From Stenotrophomonas hibiscicola ATCC 19867 (GTDB taxonomy: Bacteria; Pseudomonadota; Gammaproteobacteria; Xanthomonadales; Xanthomonadaceae), in contig NZ_KB907505.1 in assembly GCF_000382065.1 (NCBI RefSeq), positions 62,001-126,000 on the forward strand: 64,000 bases of DNA. Reading direction: 5' to 3'. Shown here in pieces: positions 36,653-44,136 of the stretch (its first letter is position 1; every line of letters begins with the position of its first letter). The notes beneath the pieces are model-generated. The model was not told the origin of the DNA. It did no database searches and saw nothing but the letters and a program-made list of their open reading frames with translations. The position numbers and the translations under genes are program-made.

Positions 36653-37873
36653 TCAGCCCGGCCACGCGCCTGCCCGTTCCACTGCGGTCAGCACGCACAG
36701 CGCCGTGGCCAGGGGCGCAAGCACCATTGCAGCACCCGGCATCGGCGCACGGACACGCAGTGCCGCCGGACACAAGGCTGCCATCACCAGCAGGGTTGCT
36801 GGACCCGGCAGCACCGGCAATGCGCCGGCCGGCGCTCCCAAGGCCAGCAGCGCCGCCGTCAGCACCACGGTGACCGGTATCAGCCGCGTCCGCAACCCGG
36901 GCGCTTCATCACCGGCCACAGGCCGGAGCTGCGCTGCCAGGTGTGCGGCCAGCGACAACAGCACCAGCAGCAGTGCTGCCAGCCCGGCCATGCCCGCCAG
37001 CGGCAGCAACGGCAGCAGCCACTGCAACTGCGGATGGCCCTGCAATGCCACCGACAACGGCCGCGTACTGTCCAATACCGGGAACTCGACCAGGCCGGCC
37101 TGCAACGCGGCCAGCATGATCAGCAGCAGCATCGCCAGCAGCAGCGCGGCCGCCAGCAGCCAGGGTGATCGCGTGCGCGCCTGCCGGCCACGTCCGGGAA
37201 ATCCCAGTGCCAGCCCCACACTGGCAAACACCCCCAGCAAGGGCACGCTTGCCGCCAGCACCCCGCCGGGGCCGAATCGATAGGGCGCGGTGGCGTCCGG
37301 CAGCCACGGAATCCAGTTGGCGTAGTGCACGTGGCGAACCGCCAGCGCCAACAGCAACAGCCCAACACCGATCTTCACCGTCAACAACACGCAGACCGTC
37401 AACGCGATGCGACGCGGGGGCAGCAGCACGAACGCACCCAGCACCAGCAGACTGGTGACGGCCATCACCGGATCCGGCAGCGCGCTGCCGGTTTCAATAC
37501 CGCGACTGGCAAACACGGCACGCGCGTGGCTGGCCGTGGACTGCGCCACGCCGGCGCTGGTCATCACCAGTTCCAGCAGCAGTGCAGTACCCAGCAGCCG
37601 CGCGGCTGCCGTGCCCCAAGCGGCCCGCAGCAGGCCGTGCAGGCCATCGGCTGCGGGCTGCTGCTGGTTCAGCACGTGCAGGCAATACAGCATCGGCGCC
37701 GTGCCCAGTGCGGCCAGCAGCAGACTCAGTACGATGGCCGGACCCGCCTGGGCGGCGGTGTACTGGCCAACCAGGGCGATCACGCTGCCACCCAGCAGCA
37801 GGGTCAACGCCACCATCGCGAAGTGATCCATTCCCAGCAGCGCGTGCCGGCCACGGCGGTTATCGCTGTCCAT
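36653..37873 (-). CDS. APC-like amino acid/amine permease
   Basis: 406 residues from ATG 37871-37873 (AAGAGGG upstream; the longer frame adds an Arg-rich stretch of no likely function). About eleven to twelve helices. The first, FAMVALTLLLGGSVIALVGQ, and AGPAIVLSLLLAALGTAPML resemble the start of APC-superfamily carriers, with a run like FASVGLALGFPGRG in the middle. Similarity is weak and the protein is unusually rich in Leu and Ala, so the substrate and even the exact family are uncertain. It converges on tolC and is not in an obvious operon. Confidence 0.6.
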   Translation of the reverse strand: MDSDNRRGRHALLGMDHFAMVALTLLLGGSVIALVGQYTAAQAGPAIVLSLLLAALGTAPMLYCLHVLNQQQPAADGLHGLLRAAWGTAAARLLGTALLLELVMTSAGVAQSTASHARAVFASRGIETGSALPDPVMAVTSLLVLGAFVLLPPRRIALTVCVLLTVKIGVGLLLLALAVRHVHYANWIPWLPDATAPYRFGPGGVLAASVPLLGVFASVGLALGFPGRGRQARTRSPWLLAAALLLAMLLLIMLAALQAGLVEFPVLDSTRPLSVALQGHPQLQWLLPLLPLAGMAGLAALLLVLLSLAAHLAAQLRPVAGDEAPGLRTRLIPVTVVLTAALLALGAPAGALPVLPGPATLLVMAALCPAALRVRAPMPGAAMVLAPLATALCVLTAVERAGAWPG

Positions 37874-38102
37874 CGCAAGCCCTCTTGAATCCGCACAAGC
37901 GCGGTCGACAGGAGGCTGGCAGCGTGCGCCAAGTGGCGGTATCAGAATCCGTACTGTGCGCACCGCGATGTGACCACAAACACGTTCGCAGCCACGCATC
38001 CGGTCCTGCTGCGACAGGAATCCGGCTGCTAAGCAGAATTGATGCAGTCGATCACGTCAGTCGGTCCGCGTAGCATCCGCCCTGGCGGTGTTGCTGCCCG
38101 GC

Positions 38103-39401
38103 TCAGCTGCGCGGCGGCGGCAGGTGTGGCGCGACCAGCGCCAGCGTGCGCTGCAGGGCACCGCGGCCGTTGCTGACCAGCGTGCAACCGGCACGGGCCA
38201 TGTCCTCGCGCGCCTGGGCGTCGCCCAGCAGGTGCTGCAGCAGGTCACCTACCGCCTGCACGTCCTCGCCGATCAGCAAGGCACCGGCCTCACGCATGCG
38301 GCGGGATATCTCGGCGAAGTTGTGCAGGTGGGGGCCGGTCACAGCCGCAGTACCCATTGCCGCCGGTTCCAGCAGGTTGTGGCCACCGATCGGCTGCAGG
38401 CTGCCGCCGACGAAGGCAACCTGCGCGCAGGCATAGAACGGCATCAGCTCGCCCAGGGTGTCGATGACGAATACATCCGTGCCGGCCTCGGGCCATTGCT
38501 TCGCACGGCGGGTCGCCACGCTCCAGCCCTGCTCGCGCGCCAGCGCCTCCACCTTCGGGAAGCGCTCGGGGTGCCGCGGTGCCCACAGCAACAACAGGTC
38601 GGGGTGCTGCTGGCGCAGGCGCCGATGCAGGTCGATCACCGCCTGCTCCTCACCATCGTGGGTACTGGCCGCGATCCACACCGGGCGCCCGGCGGGCACG
38701 CAGGCATGGAACTGCTCGACGAAGCCCTGCACATCCGGCGTGGCGATATCGAACTTGAGGTTGCCCAGCGCCTGCACCTGTTCCCGCGCAGCCCCCAGCT
38801 GCACGAAGCGCTCGGCGTCGTCCTGCGACTGCGCGGCCACGCAGGTAACCGTACGCAGCGCACGGCGGATCAGCGCCGCCAGCACCCGGTAACCGCGCAG
38901 CGAACGCGCTGACAGGCGGGCGTTGAGGATGTAGACCGGAATGCGGCGGTCGCGGCAGCCGAACAGCATGTTCGGCCACAGCTCGGTTTCCAGGATCAGC
39001 GCCAGGCTGGGCTGGAAGTGGCCGAGGAAGCGGTTGACGCTGCCCGGTACGTCGTACGGCAGGTAGACGTGGTCCAGCGCATCGCCCCACAGCGCGCGCA
39101 CGCGCTCCGAACCGGTCGGGGTGATGGTGGTGATGACCCAGCGGATGTCCGGACGCTGCTGGCGCAGGGCATTGACCAGCGGCGCGGCGGCATTGACCTC
39201 GCCCACCGAGACCGCGTGCAGCCAGACCCGCGGCTGGCCGGTCGGCTGCGGATACGAGGCATAGCGCTCATCCCAGCGCCGGAAGTATTCACGGACCCGG
39301 AAACCGCGCCAGACCAGGTGGTACACGGTGATCGGCAGCAGGATGTAGAGCACGGCCGAATACAGGCCGCGCAGGATCCATTCGACAGGGTCTTTACGCA
39401 T
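38103..39401 (-). CDS. waaA: 3-Deoxy-D-manno-octulosonic acid transferase
   Basis: 432 residues from ATG 39399-39401. This inner-membrane-anchored glycosyltransferase adds Kdo from CMP-Kdo to lipid A precursors. Landmarks: an N-terminal anchor (LYSAVLYILLPITVYHLVWR), the glycine/serine loop WLHAVSVGEVNAA, TTITPTGSERV, ALILETELWPNMLFGC, the GT domain motif IAASTHDGEE and the C-terminal FVGGSLQPIGGHNLLEPAAM. Length is typical. Divergent from lpxL with only 60 bp between, so the two lipid A genes share a promoter region; TATCCT lies six bases before its ATG. Confidence 0.96.
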   Translation of the reverse strand: MRKDPVEWILRGLYSAVLYILLPITVYHLVWRGFRVREYFRRWDERYASYPQPTGQPRVWLHAVSVGEVNAAAPLVNALRQQRPDIRWVITTITPTGSERVRALWGDALDHVYLPYDVPGSVNRFLGHFQPSLALILETELWPNMLFGCRDRRIPVYILNARLSARSLRGYRVLAALIRRALRTVTCVAAQSQDDAERFVQLGAAREQVQALGNLKFDIATPDVQGFVEQFHACVPAGRPVWIAASTHDGEEQAVIDLHRRLRQQHPDLLLLWAPRHPERFPKVEALAREQGWSVATRRAKQWPEAGTDVFVIDTLGELMPFYACAQVAFVGGSLQPIGGHNLLEPAAMGTAAVTGPHLHNFAEISRRMREAGALLIGEDVQAVGDLLQHLLGDAQAREDMARAGCTLVSNGRGALQRTLALVAPHLPPPRS

Positions 39402-39461
39402 GCGGCAAGGATACGGGAGCCCCCCGGGAAAGACACGCAGCCGGGTTGGTAGAATGGCGCC
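39402..39461. promoter_or_regulatory. Divergent waaA/lpxL promoter region, leaderless type
   Basis: Plus strand: TTGGTAGAAT, an extended -10 (TAGAAT at 39450-39455), followed by six bases and the lpxL ATG. Minus strand: TATCCT followed by TGCCGC and the waaA ATG. Both start codons lie where transcription should begin. Confidence 0.5.
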
Positions 39462-40379
39462 ATGTCCGATGCCACCACCGCCATCCGCCCGTCGCTGCGC
39501 GATCCCCGCAACTGGCCGATGTTCACCGCCATGCTCGGCGCCTTCGCCATCGCCCGCCTGCCGTGGATGCTGCAGCGTGCGCTCGGCCGTGGCGTCGGCT
39601 GGATCAGCTGGCGCCTGCTCGGCAGCCGCCGTCGCGCCGCCGAGGTCAACCTGAAGTTGTGCTTCCCGGAAAAGGACGAAGCCTGGCGCCAGCGCCTGGT
39701 GCGCGACAGCTTCGACGCACTGGGTGTGGGCGTGTTCGAGTGCATCCGCGCGTGGTGGGGCAGCATCGACCGCATCCGCCCACAGGTGCAGATCGAAGGC
39801 CTGGAACATCTGCGGCGGATGCAGGCCGAAGGCCGCGGCGTACTGCTGGTGTCCGGCCACTTCATGACCCTGGAGATGTGCGGCCGCCTGCTGTGCGACT
39901 ACGTCGATCTTTCAGGCATGTACCGCAAGCACAAGAACCCGGTGTACGAGTGGGCGGTGAAGTTCGGCCGCCTGCGCTATGCCAGGGCGATGTTCGCCAA
40001 CGAGGACATCCGCGCGACCGTGCGCCACCTGAAGAAGGGCGGCTTTCTCTGGTATGCGCCGGACCAGGACATGCGTGGCAAGGACACCGTGTTCGTCCCG
40101 TTCTTCGGCCATACCGCGTCCACTATTACGGCCACCCACCAGCTGGCGCGCATGACCGGCTGCGCGGTGATTCCGTACTTCCACCGCCGCGAGGGCGGAA
40201 AGTACTTCCTGAAGATCGGCGCGCCGCTGGAGAACTTTCCCAGCGAGGATGTGGAAGCCGATACCACGCGGGTCAACCAGGCCATCGAAGCGATGGTGCG
40301 CGAGGCACCCGACCAGTACCTGTGGATCCACCGCCGTTTCAAGCGCCAGCCGGGCGGGCGGAGCGATTTTTACAAGTAG
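39462..40379 (+). CDS. lpxL: Lipid A lauroyl/myristoyl acyltransferase
   Basis: 305 residues, LpxL/HtrB family, which adds secondary acyl chains to Kdo-lipid A. Landmarks: an N-terminal membrane segment (MLGAFAIARLPWMLQRALG), RRRAAEVNLKLCFPEK, the catalytic HX4E motif in GHFMTLEMCG, GMYRKHKNP, and YAPDQDMRGKDTVFVPFFGH. The C-terminus LWIHRRFKRQPGG is typical. Paired with divergent waaA. Its TAG stop (40377-40379) is formed by the GTAG of a SMAG repeat. Whether it is LpxL or a paralogue with other chain preference cannot be told. Confidence 0.93.
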   Translation: MSDATTAIRPSLRDPRNWPMFTAMLGAFAIARLPWMLQRALGRGVGWISWRLLGSRRRAAEVNLKLCFPEKDEAWRQRLVRDSFDALGVGVFECIRAWWGSIDRIRPQVQIEGLEHLRRMQAEGRGVLLVSGHFMTLEMCGRLLCDYVDLSGMYRKHKNPVYEWAVKFGRLRYARAMFANEDIRATVRHLKKGGFLWYAPDQDMRGKDTVFVPFFGHTASTITATHQLARMTGCAVIPYFHRREGGKYFLKIGAPLENFPSEDVEADTTRVNQAIEAMVREAPDQYLWIHRRFKRQPGGRSDFYK

Positions 40380-40398
40380 ATCCACGCCATGCGTGGAT
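40376..40398 (+). repeat. SMAG-type REP palindrome overlapping the lpxL stop codon
   Basis: A canonical copy. The TAG of GTAG is the lpxL stop codon. It also marks the 3' side of the RAYT gene. Confidence 0.85.
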
Positions 40399-40421
40399 GC
40401 TCTTCGATTCCGTTCCGTGAT

Positions 40422-40871
40422 TCACAACGGCCAGCGGCACCAGGCGTACGGGTATTCCCCCACCACGCACGCCAGGCCCGCACGGACTGGATTGGCCAGG
40501 ATGTACATTGCCTTCTCGTGAAGCGATTCGTCGGTCCGCACGGCATGGTCGTGATAGCCGTGCTGCCACAGCGCGCCCTGCCGCTCCAGCCGTCGGTTCA
40601 GCAACCTGCTGCTGCGTGACTTCAGAAGGGGCATGCACTCGGCCAGGGTTCCACTGCGCAGTTCCATCAACCAGTGCAGATGGTCAGGCATCACCACCCA
40701 GGCGAGACTGTGGCTGAAGCCCCTACGCTCGACGAAGCGCAGGGTGTCGATCAGGATCGCCATGTTCGCCGCATCGGCGAATAACGGTTCACGGCCAAGG
40801 GTTGCCGTGGACAATGAGTACACGTTGCCGGTTCGGGAATACCGACCGTAGCGGAGTCTGGGGCTGGCCAT
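40422..40871 (-). CDS. REP-associated tyrosine transposase (RAYT)
   Basis: 149 residues from ATG 40869-40871, chosen because MASPRLRYGRYSRTGNVYSL is the usual RAYT start; a longer frame to 41054 would run through SMAG repeats. Family landmarks: RFVERRGFSHSLAWVVMPDH with the HUH-type His pair in MPDHLHWLMEL, LLNRRLERQGALWQHGYHDH, and the catalytic Tyr region EKAMYILANPVRAGLACVVG. RAYTs are single-copy, IS200-like proteins thought to mobilise REP sequences. Canonical SMAG copies in opposite orientation flank it (40376-40398 and 40942-40964), with two more beyond. It appears intact, at the short end of the family. Confidence 0.93.
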   Translation of the reverse strand: MASPRLRYGRYSRTGNVYSLSTATLGREPLFADAANMAILIDTLRFVERRGFSHSLAWVVMPDHLHWLMELRSGTLAECMPLLKSRSSRLLNRRLERQGALWQHGYHDHAVRTDESLHEKAMYILANPVRAGLACVVGEYPYAWCRWPL

Positions 40872-40941
40872 GGCCCAGCGTGCGATACACACGAAGGCAC
40901 AGGTAGTGGAGGTTGGCGTGCATTTGCGTCGGGAAAGCCCC

Positions 40942-40964
40942 ATCCACGCATGGCGTGGATCTAC
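40942..40964 (-). repeat. SMAG-type REP palindrome 5' of the RAYT gene
   Basis: A canonical copy on the minus strand (GTAG head at 40961-40964), 70 bp upstream of the RAYT start codon. Confidence 0.85.
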
Positions 40965-40993
40965 TATGGCGACATGCGCCCAATGATCGTCCC

Positions 40994-41017
40994 ATGCACG
41001 CCATGGCGTGGATCCAC
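40994..41017 (-). repeat. Degenerate SMAG palindrome
   Basis: ATGCACGCCATGGCGTGGAT core without a GTAG head, between two better copies. Confidence 0.6.
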
Positions 41018-41044
41018 CGCGGCGACGTTCGTTCGGTACGTGCA

Positions 41045-41067
41045 GTAGAGCCACGCCATGCGTGGAT
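41045..41067 (+). repeat. SMAG-type REP palindrome at the waaL 3' end
   Basis: GTAG followed by AGCCACGC / GCGTGGAT; it ends 6 bp from the stop codon of the convergently read O-antigen ligase gene. Confidence 0.8.
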
Positions 41068-41073
41068 GGACGA

Positions 41074-42405
41074 TCACAGCAGCGGTGGCGCGTCGTCCGA
41101 TTCCCGCGCCAGCAGGCTGCCGGCGAACAAGGCAGCGAGCAGCACGGTCAGGCCGCCCCAGAACGCGGAATAGAACGCCAGATGCGTGTTGAGCGGGAAC
41201 ACGGTGACCGCCAGCGCCAGCATCGCAGGGCGGGCCCGGTCACGCGCGGCCGTCGGTGCATAGCGCCAGGCCCGCCAGGCCTGGGCCACGGCTGCCAGCC
41301 ACAGCAGCAGGCCGATCACCCCGGTTTCTGCCAGGATTTCCAGCACGATCTGATGCGCGTGCAGGGCGGGAGCATCCCCCCATACCGCCAGCCCCTCTTC
41401 GGCCACGCAGGCGGGATAGGCATCGCGGAAACCGCGTGCGCCGACGCCGTTGAACGGGTGTTCTTCGATCATGCAGACGGCGGCTTCCCAGATACGCGCG
41501 CGCCCCGACAGTGCCTCGTCGACACCGCGTTCGCTTCCATCCCACGCCATCGCGGTACGCGCAAGGCGTTCGCGCAGCTGCGGCACGCCTGCGGTGAGCA
41601 CGCCGGCGCCCAGCACGCCGAGCAGCGCCAGCAGCAGCATCCGCTTCATACCGAACTGGCGCACGCCGCTGTAGGCCAGCACCAACGCGAAGGTGATCCA
41701 CGACGCGCGCGAGCCGGCCAGCAGCAGCACGCAGCCCAGCGCCGCCGCGGCCAGTACCCAACCCGGATTGCCAAAGCGACGCGCCAGCGGCAACAACAGG
41801 AACGGTGAGAGACTGGCCAGGACCTGGCCGAACTTCAGGTTGCACGGCCCGAGTGCCCCACTGAGGCGATCGACCACGGCTGCCTCAGTGGCCGGGCACA
41901 ACGCGTGACCACTCACCGCAAGCTTCAGCTGCTCAAGCGACCAGAACCACGGGCTGGTTCCGGCCAGCGCCTGCACCAGCGCATCCAGCGTCCATGCGCC
42001 GGTGATCAGCGCCAGGCCGCCGAAGGTCAGCCGCCTGCGTTCCGGCGTGGCCACCGCGATCGCCACCAGCCACATGAAGGGCAGGTAGCGCAGGCCGGCA
42101 GCCGCCTTCGTCCACGACGCTGCCGGATCGATTGCATCAAATGCCGAGAACGCCTGCGGCAGCCAATAGCCGAGGAACAGGATGGAGGTCAGCGCCCACG
42201 CTGCCGTGCTCAACAGATGCGGGCGGCGCTGCAGGCGGCGCATGACCATGCGCGCGGCGGCGTAGACCGCGCCAAGGCCCAGCACGGTCTCCGCGATGCC
42301 CGGCAATGGCCACAGTGCTACGTACGTCAGCACCCACCACGGCGCCCAGCGCCCGGCGCGGTCGTCGCGCACGGTGACGGCGGAGTCAGCCAGCGAGGTC
42401 GGCAT
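41074..42405 (-). CDS. O-antigen ligase family (Wzy_C) membrane protein
   Basis: 443 residues from ATG 42403-42405, beginning MPTSLADSAVTVRDDRAGRW. It has about ten to twelve helices and the Wzy_C/WaaL features: FLLLPLARRFGNPGWVLAAA followed by LLLAGSRASWITFALVLAYS, then a periplasmic loop with EEHPFNGVGARGFRDAYPAC and ALHAHQIVLEILAETGVIGL (catalytic-type Arg and His). Such proteins join O-antigen to lipid A core or polymerise it. Its start overlaps the upstream glycosyltransferase gene by 20 bp, so both are likely in one surface-polysaccharide operon. Confidence 0.87.
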   Translation of the reverse strand: MPTSLADSAVTVRDDRAGRWAPWWVLTYVALWPLPGIAETVLGLGAVYAAARMVMRRLQRRPHLLSTAAWALTSILFLGYWLPQAFSAFDAIDPAASWTKAAAGLRYLPFMWLVAIAVATPERRRLTFGGLALITGAWTLDALVQALAGTSPWFWSLEQLKLAVSGHALCPATEAAVVDRLSGALGPCNLKFGQVLASLSPFLLLPLARRFGNPGWVLAAAALGCVLLLAGSRASWITFALVLAYSGVRQFGMKRMLLLALLGVLGAGVLTAGVPQLRERLARTAMAWDGSERGVDEALSGRARIWEAAVCMIEEHPFNGVGARGFRDAYPACVAEEGLAVWGDAPALHAHQIVLEILAETGVIGLLLWLAAVAQAWRAWRYAPTAARDRARPAMLALAVTVFPLNTHLAFYSAFWGGLTVLLAALFAGSLLARESDDAPPLL

Positions 42406-43501
42406 AGAGGCGGAGGGTATCGCGCTGCATGGCCTGCAGCGTAAACGGGATGCGGGTCGGCAAGAACGGCGGCTGCGCCAGCAGGGCCAGCGCACGTTCA
42501 CCCAACGCGCGTGCATCGCCCAGCGGCACCGCGCCAGCGGGCTGCAGCTGCCGAAGCAGTTCGCCGACGCCACCATGATCCCAGCCCAGCACCGGACGGC
42601 CGACCGACAGCGCCTCGACCACGGTGCGGCCAAACGCTTCCGGTTTGTCCGACAGCTGCAGCACCAGATCGCTGGCCGCATAGGCCTGGGCGATGCGCGC
42701 GGTCGGCGTGCTGATCTGCACGGCGTCGGTCACGCCCAAGGCAGTGGCCTGCCGGCGCAGGTCGGCCACGTAGGCTTCGCGGCCCGGTTCATCGGTGCCC
42801 AGCATCCACAGCTGTGCCGGCACACCAGCTGCACGTACATCGGCGAGCAATTGCAGCGCATGGGCATGTCCCTTCAGCCGGGTGCCCCGCCCCGGCAGCA
42901 GCAGCAGCGGGCCCCCGACCTGCGCCAGCCACGGGTAGTCGGCTGCCAGCGCCAGTCGTGGCCGGCGGTCGGCGCGGGCCACGCGCGGAAACTGTGTGAC
43001 GTCGACGCCGCGCGGAATCACCTGCAGCTTCGCTTCGGGTACCGTCGGATAGTGCCGCTGCACGTAGTCGCGCACGGTGTTGGACACGCAGATCACGCGT
43101 TCACCGCTGGTCATCACCGCGCTGTAGCGACTGGGCGAATTCAACCCGTGCACGGTGGTTACCCAGTGCGGGCGCTGGGCGGCGGGCATGGCACGGATCG
43201 CGTACAGGCCCAGCCATGCCGGCAGCCGCGAACGGGCGTGCACGATGTCCGCGCCGACTTCAGCGAACAGGCGGCGCAGGGTCGGCAGGTGGCGCAGCGT
43301 CAGCAGCGATTTGCGGCCGATGTCGAGGGTGAGGTGCTCGGCACCGCTATCGAGCAGGGGCTGCACCAGGCGGCCACCGGCGGAGACCACCAGCGCACGA
43401 TGGCCGGCAGCGACCAGGGCCGCAGCGATTTCCAGGGTCGAGCGCTCGACACCGCCGGAGTGCAGCGCCGGCAGCAACTGCACCACGGTCAATCGGCGCA
43501 T
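42386..43501 (-). CDS. Glycosyltransferase family 4 (GT-B)
   Basis: 371 residues. N-terminal acceptor half with VVQLLPALHSGGVERSTLEI and DIVHARSRLPAWLGLYAIRA; C-terminal nucleotide-sugar half with LLPGRGTRLKGHAHALQLLA, LGTDEPGREAYVADLRRQA and ASDLVLQLSDKPEAFGRTVV-type EX7E signature (EAFGRTVVEALSVGRP). The arrangement is that of retaining GT4 enzymes such as WaaG. A role in lipopolysaccharide core assembly is likely from the neighbours waaA, lpxL and the ligase; acceptor and donor are unknown. Confidence 0.9.
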   Translation of the reverse strand: MRRLTVVQLLPALHSGGVERSTLEIAAALVAAGHRALVVSAGGRLVQPLLDSGAEHLTLDIGRKSLLTLRHLPTLRRLFAEVGADIVHARSRLPAWLGLYAIRAMPAAQRPHWVTTVHGLNSPSRYSAVMTSGERVICVSNTVRDYVQRHYPTVPEAKLQVIPRGVDVTQFPRVARADRRPRLALAADYPWLAQVGGPLLLLPGRGTRLKGHAHALQLLADVRAAGVPAQLWMLGTDEPGREAYVADLRRQATALGVTDAVQISTPTARIAQAYAASDLVLQLSDKPEAFGRTVVEALSVGRPVLGWDHGGVGELLRQLQPAGAVPLGDARALGERALALLAQPPFLPTRIPFTLQAMQRDTLRLYADLAG

Positions 43502-43516
43502 CGAAAAGGCCGCCGT

Positions 43517-43714
43517 TTAGTCGGCCAGCACGAACACGGAACCGCAGTACGGGCACTGCGCTTCGCCATTGGGCTCGTCCTCGATCGGCAGGTATACGCG
43601 CGGATGCGAGTTCCACAGCGCCATTTCCGGGGTCGGGCAGCTCAGCGGCAGATCGCTGCGGTGCACGGTGTAGCGCTTCTCGGCGTTGGCGGGCGCAGTG
43701 GCGGTATGGCTCAT
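43517..43714 (-). CDS. Small zf-CHCC-type zinc-finger protein
   Basis: 65 residues from ATG 43712-43714. Pattern LSCPTPEMALWNSHPRVYLP then EAQCPYCGSVFVLAD: Cys, His and the CPYC pair form the zf-CHCC zinc site known from the NDUFS6 subunit of complex I and from small bacterial proteins. Function unclear. It lies 15 bp upstream of the glycosyltransferase on the same strand, so it may start that operon. Confidence 0.82.
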   Translation of the reverse strand: MSHTATAPANAEKRYTVHRSDLPLSCPTPEMALWNSHPRVYLPIEDEPNGEAQCPYCGSVFVLAD

Positions 43715-44136
43715 GGCGGATGTCGATGAACGGGTTGCGAGGCCTGTGATTCTAGCATCCGGGCCGCCCCGACATTGCGCAACAACAGGTCTTTGCCCGC
43801 CGCAGGGCGTCTCCTCGCGCGGTTGCGCGGCAGATCCAAGGCCTCGCACTGGCGGAAATCCTTCAATCGATCCAGCGGGTTCACGCCGGAAACCCGCCGA
43901 CTGCGAAATTTGCCGCATTTGGATCGAACTAAATGGCACTTGTCAGGCTGCTGCCGCTGTTGCAGGATCGGGCCAGGCCGTGAATCGGCCCACCCCAATC
44001 CGACCCGATCGCATGGCCCGCCCCCACCGGACCGGCATCGCCTCTTCCACTGCCCTCCCGGCGGGCGGAGCGATGCTGTCCGTGGTGTCCGCCGATGCGG
44101 GTTCTGCCTGCCGCCTGCCTCTCGGGAGACCCTTGC
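43715..44136. other. Gap between zinc-finger and mannosidase genes; operator-like palindrome
   Basis: No gene seen. ATTTGGATCGAACTAAAT at 43917-43934 is palindromic at 14 of 18 positions, centred on TCGA, and could be an operator for the downstream mannosidase operon; no regulator is nearby. Confidence 0.35.

Noticed and set aside
40872..41054. Upstream extension of the RAYT frame by 61 codons
   Set aside because: The extension is a translation of SMAG repeats; the family-typical start is the ATG at 40869-40871.
40376..41067. Cluster of similar short repeats considered as a CRISPR array
   Set aside because: Units are palindromic REP elements in both orientations with unequal spacing and a gene between them; no cas genes.
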